Source of the DNA: an uncultured delta proteobacterium
Lineage (GTDB): Bacteria > Desulfobacterota > Desulfobulbia > Desulfobulbales > Desulfocapsaceae
Reading direction: 5' to 3'
Length of the DNA stretch: 64,000 nt
Assembly (NCBI GenBank): GCA_903875445.1
Contig: CAIQWD010000014.1
Span: 1 to 64,000, forward strand
The notes beneath the pieces were generated by a model. It worked only from the letters and a program-made list of their open reading frames with translations, made no database searches and had not been told where the DNA came from. The translations under genes and the position numbers were made by a program. Shown one piece after another: positions 63,794-64,000 of the stretch (positions are counted from its first letter, which is position 1; each line of letters starts with the position of its first letter).

Positions 63794-64000
63794 AAAAAAA
63801 TCCCTTGCAACACCTCGTGCAAATTGGCGACCCCGACAAGTTCGATCTCCGGCTTCCAGGTCAAGCGTTCCTTGTTTCCCGCCGGCAGTACAAAGCGGGT
63901 AAACCCGAGACGCTGCGCTTCACGAATCCGTACATCGACGTGACCTATGGCCCGAACTTCGCCGGCCAGACCGACTTCGCCGCAGACAACGGTAGTGGGA
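63784..64000 (-). CDS. radA: DNA repair protein RadA (C-terminal part)
   Basis: The last 71 codons of radA/sms, a RecA-like branch-migration helicase. The segment VVCGEVGLAGEVRAIG...REAQRLGFTRFVLPAGN matches the Lon-protease-like C-terminal domain. The gene enters from the right edge. Its stop TAG (63784-63786) lies inside the repeat element. Confidence 0.9.
   Translation of the reverse strand, partial: PTTVVCGEVGLAGEVRAIGHVDVRIREAQRLGFTRFVLPAGNKERLTWKPEIELVGVANLHEVLQGIFLVP

Overview
The window looks like chromosome from an anaerobic or microaerobic sulfate-reducer-type deltaproteobacterium (Desulfobacterota, Desulfobulbales-like). This placement is an inference. It rests on a full 13-gene nuo operon with fused nuoCD, an electron-bifurcating NfnAB pair, a DUF4492-cydAB oxidase operon, selenium-dependent tRNA modification (MnmH), class II DAHP synthase and TrpB2. 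No rRNA, tRNA or CRISPR array was found. The only stable RNA gene seen is tmRNA.

Layout. Bases 1-4800 are an accessory segment lying directly against the 3' end of ssrA, a classic integration site. It holds a TOTE-type primase-helicase-phospholipase D protein with a damaged 5' end, an 17-codon remnant of a following gene, and an AbiE type IV toxin-antitoxin pair. Next come ssrA and smpB, a type IV pilus/type II secretion ATPase, and small lipid and stress genes (PlsC-like, PlsY, VOC, STAS-like). A tightly overlapping def-fmt-larC-pgpA cluster runs from 11.3 to 14.4 kb. Leftward at 14.4-17.6 kb is a cytochrome bd operon: DUF4492, cydA, cydB and a 30-codon membrane peptide too short for routine gene calling.

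Bases 17.9-30.8 kb hold mostly envelope and housekeeping genes: an AAA-TM-OmpA fusion, a TPR protein, an M15 peptidase, a CBS plus beta-helix pair, a U32 peptidase with a DOMON-like protein and a ferredoxin, a beta-CASP hydrolase, a Trm5-like methyltransferase and a cold-shock protein. Bases 31.5-48.0 kb are the energy core: nfnAB, then nuoABCDEFGHIJKLMN. A CBS protein, vapBC, mnmH-rsmE, a PilZ protein, prmA, and a LetA/LetB lipid-transport pair with seven MCE domains follow. The last part holds trpB2, a degenerate HsdR-N protein, class II DAHP synthase, an HtrA protease, a cyclase-like/cNMP-binding protein, a 37-codon His-rich membrane peptide and the end of radA.

How the genes fit together. 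NfnAB couples NADH, NADPH and ferredoxin pools, Nuo builds proton-motive force, and cytochrome bd can dispose of oxygen. Envelope upkeep is covered by LetAB, HtrA, PlsY, PgpA and the OmpA-like fusion. The most unusual non-coding signal is a palindromic repeat found twice (9.25 kb, and 63.75 kb in reverse orientation). Its second copy supplies the stop codon of radA.
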